DNA of 35,946 bases from Pseudomonadota bacterium (GTDB lineage Bacteria > Pseudomonadota > Gammaproteobacteria > Burkholderiales > Usitatibacteraceae). Below, one piece after another: positions 33,878 to 35,946 of the stretch. Both the position numbers and the translations under genes were made by a program. Position 1 is the first letter of the stretch; the number at the start of each line of letters is the position of its first letter. The notes under the pieces are model-generated. The model did no database searches, was not told the DNA's origin, and saw nothing but the letters and a program-made list of their open reading frames with translations. The DNA lies in contig JAKOWJ010000053.1 of the NCBI GenBank assembly GCA_029781595.1, positions 1 to 35,946 of the forward strand. Reading direction: 5' to 3'.

Positions 33878-34554
33878 TTCGACGCCATCCTTTCCGAGGT
33901 CGTGAGGGCGACCTTCTCCCGCAAGTATAGGGGCGCGGCCTCTTCGGGCGCGACGCCTTCGCCGCGTGCCAGCGCCCGCGCGGCCACCCTCGCGATGGCG
34001 CCCGCGCGCGGCAGGTCCCCCGCCACGCGGTTCGCCACCTGCGGGGCGTAGGCCCCGCGCAGCCAGTCGAAGGCGTCGAAGCCGCTGCCCGTGGCGACCC
34101 AGTCCCGTCCCGGCAGGGCCGGCAGGCCCTCGCGCACGTAGAGGCCGGGAGCCACCGCCACCTGCCAATCCCCCCCCATGCGCGAATAGGCCGCGAGGTA
34201 GGTTTCCCCCAATCGGGCGTCGAGGCCCACCACCACGCGCGAGGCGTTGGCCTGCTCGGCCAGCGCGAGGAAGGACGGGACGGGCACGACGGGCCGGCCC
34301 GCCCCCAGGGCGAGGCCCTGCGCCAGGCCGCAGGCGATGCGAAGGCCGGTGAAGGAACCGGGCCCCTGCCCGAAGGCCAGGGCCGAGAGGTCGGCCGGGG
34401 CGAGGTGCGCCCGGGACAGCAGCCCGCGGACCATCGGCGCCAGGCGCTCGGCGTGCTGGTTGGGCGCCAGGATCTCGTCGACGAAGAGTTCGCCGTCCCG
34501 CAGGAGGGCGACGGAGCACAGCTCCGTGGACGATTCGATGGCGAGCAGGTTCAA
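33874..34554 (-). CDS. tsaB: tRNA threonylcarbamoyladenosine biosynthesis protein TsaB
   Basis: Essential partner of TsaD and TsaE in making t6A at position 37 of ANN-decoding tRNAs. The 226-aa protein begins LLAIESSTELCSVALLRDG and carries the HAERLAPMVRGLL and ALAFGQGPGSFTGLRIACGLAQGLA blocks that define the family. It starts at an ATG 25 bp from a consensus -10 box and leads the tsaB-rimI-udg group. Confidence 0.95.
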   Translation of the reverse strand: MNLLAIESSTELCSVALLRDGELFVDEILAPNQHAERLAPMVRGLLSRAHLAPADLSALAFGQGPGSFTGLRIACGLAQGLALGAGRPVVPVPSFLALAEQANASRVVVGLDARLGETYLAAYSRMGGDWQVAVAPGLYVREGLPALPGRDWVATGSGFDAFDWLRGAYAPQVANRVAGDLPRAGAIARVAARALARGEGVAPEEAAPLYLREKVALTTSERMASK

Positions 34555-34578
34555 GGGCGGTCCCGGTGGAGTGCGCCC

Positions 34579-34584
34579 ATTATA
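34579..34584 (-). promoter_or_regulatory. -10 box of the tsaB operon
   Basis: TATAAT on the minus strand, 24 nt before the tsaB ATG. No good -35 hexamer is seen at 16-18 nt; an AT-rich tract further upstream could act as an UP element. Confidence 0.5.
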
Positions 34585-34618
34585 CCGGCGGCGTTACCGC
34601 GAACCTGCGTTTGCTACA

Positions 34619-34664
34619 TCATTTTATTTCAAAAGCTTATATTGCGTTATTAAAGTTTATTCTA
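34619..34664. other. AT-rich tract upstream of tsaB
   Basis: About 46 bp composed largely of A and T inside DNA of very high GC content, between the DUF1501 stop and the tsaB promoter. It lies upstream of the -10 box at roughly -47 to -92, where UP elements act. It codes for nothing recognisable and contains no GC hairpin. Confidence 0.6.
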
Positions 34665-34666
34665 GG

Positions 34667-35818
34667 TCATGCCACGGGCAGGAACCCGAGCGAGGCGAAC
34701 CGCCCGCCCAGCACCGGCACGGGATCCAGGCCCGTGGTGCCCGCCAGGAGCGTCGCGTAGTAGGACCGGAAGTCCGTCGTGAAGGCGAGGTTGCCCTCCC
34801 CGTCCAGCCGGTCCAGCCTCGGCATCGCCCCGTAGAGGCCGCCCTTCACCGCCCCGCCCAGGACGAAGTGCGGGGCGGCCGTGCCGTGGTCGGTGCCCCC
34901 GCTGCCGTTCTCGCGCGCCCTTCGCCCGAATTCCGAGTAGGTGGCGATCACGGCATCGCGCCACCGGCCGCTCTCCTCGAGGGCGGCGCGCAGGGCGGCG
35001 AGCCCCTCGCCGAGCTGGCGCAGCAGCTGCGCCTGCACCGCGAGCTGGTTGGCGTGCGTGTCGAATCCCGTGAGGCTCACCTTGATCACCGAGGCCGTCG
35101 CCGGGTTCGCGGCCAGGCGCGCCGCCGTTCGCAGGGCCGTGCCGAAGGGGCCGGCCGGGAAGGCCGCCCGCGGCTCGGGGCCGGGGGCGAGGCGGCGTGC
35201 GGAGGCCTCGATGTCGCGCTCCACCCGCAGGATGTGCGCCAGCGCCGCGTTGGCCCGGGCTGGCGACGGCGCCTGGACGAGCCTCGCCTCGCGCAGGAAG
35301 TCCTCGGGACTGGTGAGCGCGATGGCCCGTGCGCCGGGCCCGGATAGCGGCCCCAGGTCGCTCGAGCCCACCACCACGCCGTCGGCCGCCAGGCCCGCCG
35401 GCGGCGCCCGCCCGGCGAAGGCCCGGGCGAGCCAGCCCTCGTCGCGGTACTCGTCGCTGCGCGAGGCGGTGTCCCAGATCTCGATGGAACGGAAGTGCGA
35501 GAGGTTGGGCGCGGGATAGCCCAGCCCCTGCACGACCGCGAGCCGCCCGTCGCGCCAGGAGGCGAGCAGCGGCTCCAGCGACGGGTGCAGCCCAGTCGAG
35601 TCGGCCAGGCGCGGCAGCGCGTCGCGGGCGAGCGCCAGGCGCGGGCGCAGCGCCGCGTAGGCAGGATCGTCCAGCGGCACGACCGTGTTCAGGCCGTCGT
35701 TGCCGCCCTTGAGCTCGACCAGGACCAGCAGCCGCGGCGCGGTGGCGGCGGCGGCCGGAAGCCGCCAGGCAAGCAGCCCGGCGCCGGCGGCCGCTTGGAG
35801 GAAGTCTCGTCGCTGCAT
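34667..35818 (-). CDS. DUF1501 family protein, Tat-exported
   Basis: A 383-aa protein with a twin-arginine-type N-terminus (MQRRDFLQAAAGAGLLAW, cleavage near AAA at about residue 25), so it is probably exported folded. The core matches DUF1501 (sulfatase-like) proteins: LVLVELKGGNDGLNTVVP, LHPSLEPL, GLGYPAPNLSHFRSIEIWDT, FDTHANQ, TYSEFGRRARENGSGGTDHGTAAPHFVLGG. These His/Asp residues suggest a metal site as in alkaline-phosphatase relatives. Function is unknown. It starts 4 bp after a gene whose tail is seen at the window edge, probably its usual DUF1800 partner. Confidence 0.88.
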   Translation of the reverse strand: MQRRDFLQAAAGAGLLAWRLPAAAATAPRLLVLVELKGGNDGLNTVVPLDDPAYAALRPRLALARDALPRLADSTGLHPSLEPLLASWRDGRLAVVQGLGYPAPNLSHFRSIEIWDTASRSDEYRDEGWLARAFAGRAPPAGLAADGVVVGSSDLGPLSGPGARAIALTSPEDFLREARLVQAPSPARANAALAHILRVERDIEASARRLAPGPEPRAAFPAGPFGTALRTAARLAANPATASVIKVSLTGFDTHANQLAVQAQLLRQLGEGLAALRAALEESGRWRDAVIATYSEFGRRARENGSGGTDHGTAAPHFVLGGAVKGGLYGAMPRLDRLDGEGNLAFTTDFRSYYATLLAGTTGLDPVPVLGGRFASLGFLPVA

Positions 35819-35822
35819 GGCA

Positions 35823-35946
35823 TCACCTCAGCTGGTAGGCGGGGTCGGAGACCAGCGCGCGCAGGAGCTCCGGTCCGGCGAGGGTGGTCGGCAGGGAACT
35901 CGCGGGCGCGACGGCCAGCACCACCCGCTGCATCGCGGCGTCGCCG
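35823..35946 (-). CDS. C-terminal fragment of a probable DUF1800 protein (5' end outside window)
   Basis: The last 41 codons of a minus-strand gene run in from the window edge and stop at a TGA at 35825-35823, 4 bp before the DUF1501 ATG. The fragment ends LLRALVSDPAYQLR, like the S.EFQ-type ends of DUF1800 proteins, which are regularly encoded just before DUF1501. Assignment rests mainly on that gene pairing and is tentative. Confidence 0.55.
   Translation of the reverse strand, partial: GDAAMQRVVLAVAPASSLPTTLAGPELLRALVSDPAYQLR

Overview
The window is about 36 kb of very GC-rich, densely packed DNA. Genes overlap by a few bases, GTG and TTG starts are common, and long antisense shadow ORFs are everywhere. 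The protein families (Thauera/Azoarcus-type KorA/KorC, LplT, System I cytochrome c maturation, LemA/TPM pair, TsaB-RimI-type-4 UDG) point to a betaproteobacterium with respiratory, probably facultatively anaerobic, metabolism. This taxonomic call is an inference from gene content. No rRNA or tRNA gene, IS element or CRISPR array was seen.

Layout. (1) 1-4868, minus strand: a class III CoA-transferase, then korC (NADP-linked FAD/Fe-S subunit) and korA (gamma-alpha fusion, cut by the window edge) of a 2-oxoglutarate:NADP+ oxidoreductase. (2) 5017-9141, plus strand: a DUF3391/HD-GYP protein lacking the His of its HD motif, translationally coupled to a degenerate-GGDEF/EAL phosphodiesterase, then the lysophospholipid transporter gene lplT. 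(3) 9169-23128, minus strand: a seven-gene operon, which is the highlight. In transcription order it encodes a five-helix b-type cytochrome, an FHA-TM-decaheme cytochrome, a lipoprotein with two GlcG/HbpS domains, an outer-membrane beta-barrel, a secreted decaheme cytochrome fused to an LVIVD-repeat propeller, a four/five-heme cytochrome, and a cytoplasmic fusion of an FAD/NAD(P) domain, two cyclic-nucleotide-binding domains and a four-cluster ferredoxin. (4) 23362-30566, plus strand: a complete cytochrome c maturation operon in the order ccmI-A-B-C-D-E-F-G-H, divergent from the cytochrome operon. (5) 30563-34554, minus strand: tsaB-rimI-udg, then lemA and two TPM-domain genes. (6) 34667-35946, minus strand: a Tat-exported DUF1501 protein preceded by the tail of what is probably a DUF1800 gene.

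How it fits together. The seven-gene operon covers every cell compartment: cytoplasm (NAD(P)/FAD/Fe-S with nucleotide sensing), inner membrane (b hemes), membrane-anchored periplasmic heme wire, soluble multiheme proteins, an outer-membrane barrel and a lipoprotein. It carries 24 CXXCH sites plus one CX4CH. The adjacent divergent ccm operon would supply the heme attachment. The simplest hypothesis is a trans-envelope electron conduit that differs from the canonical MtrCAB/PCC plan, with electron flow possibly gated by cyclic nucleotides. Its substrate and direction cannot be told from the sequence alone.
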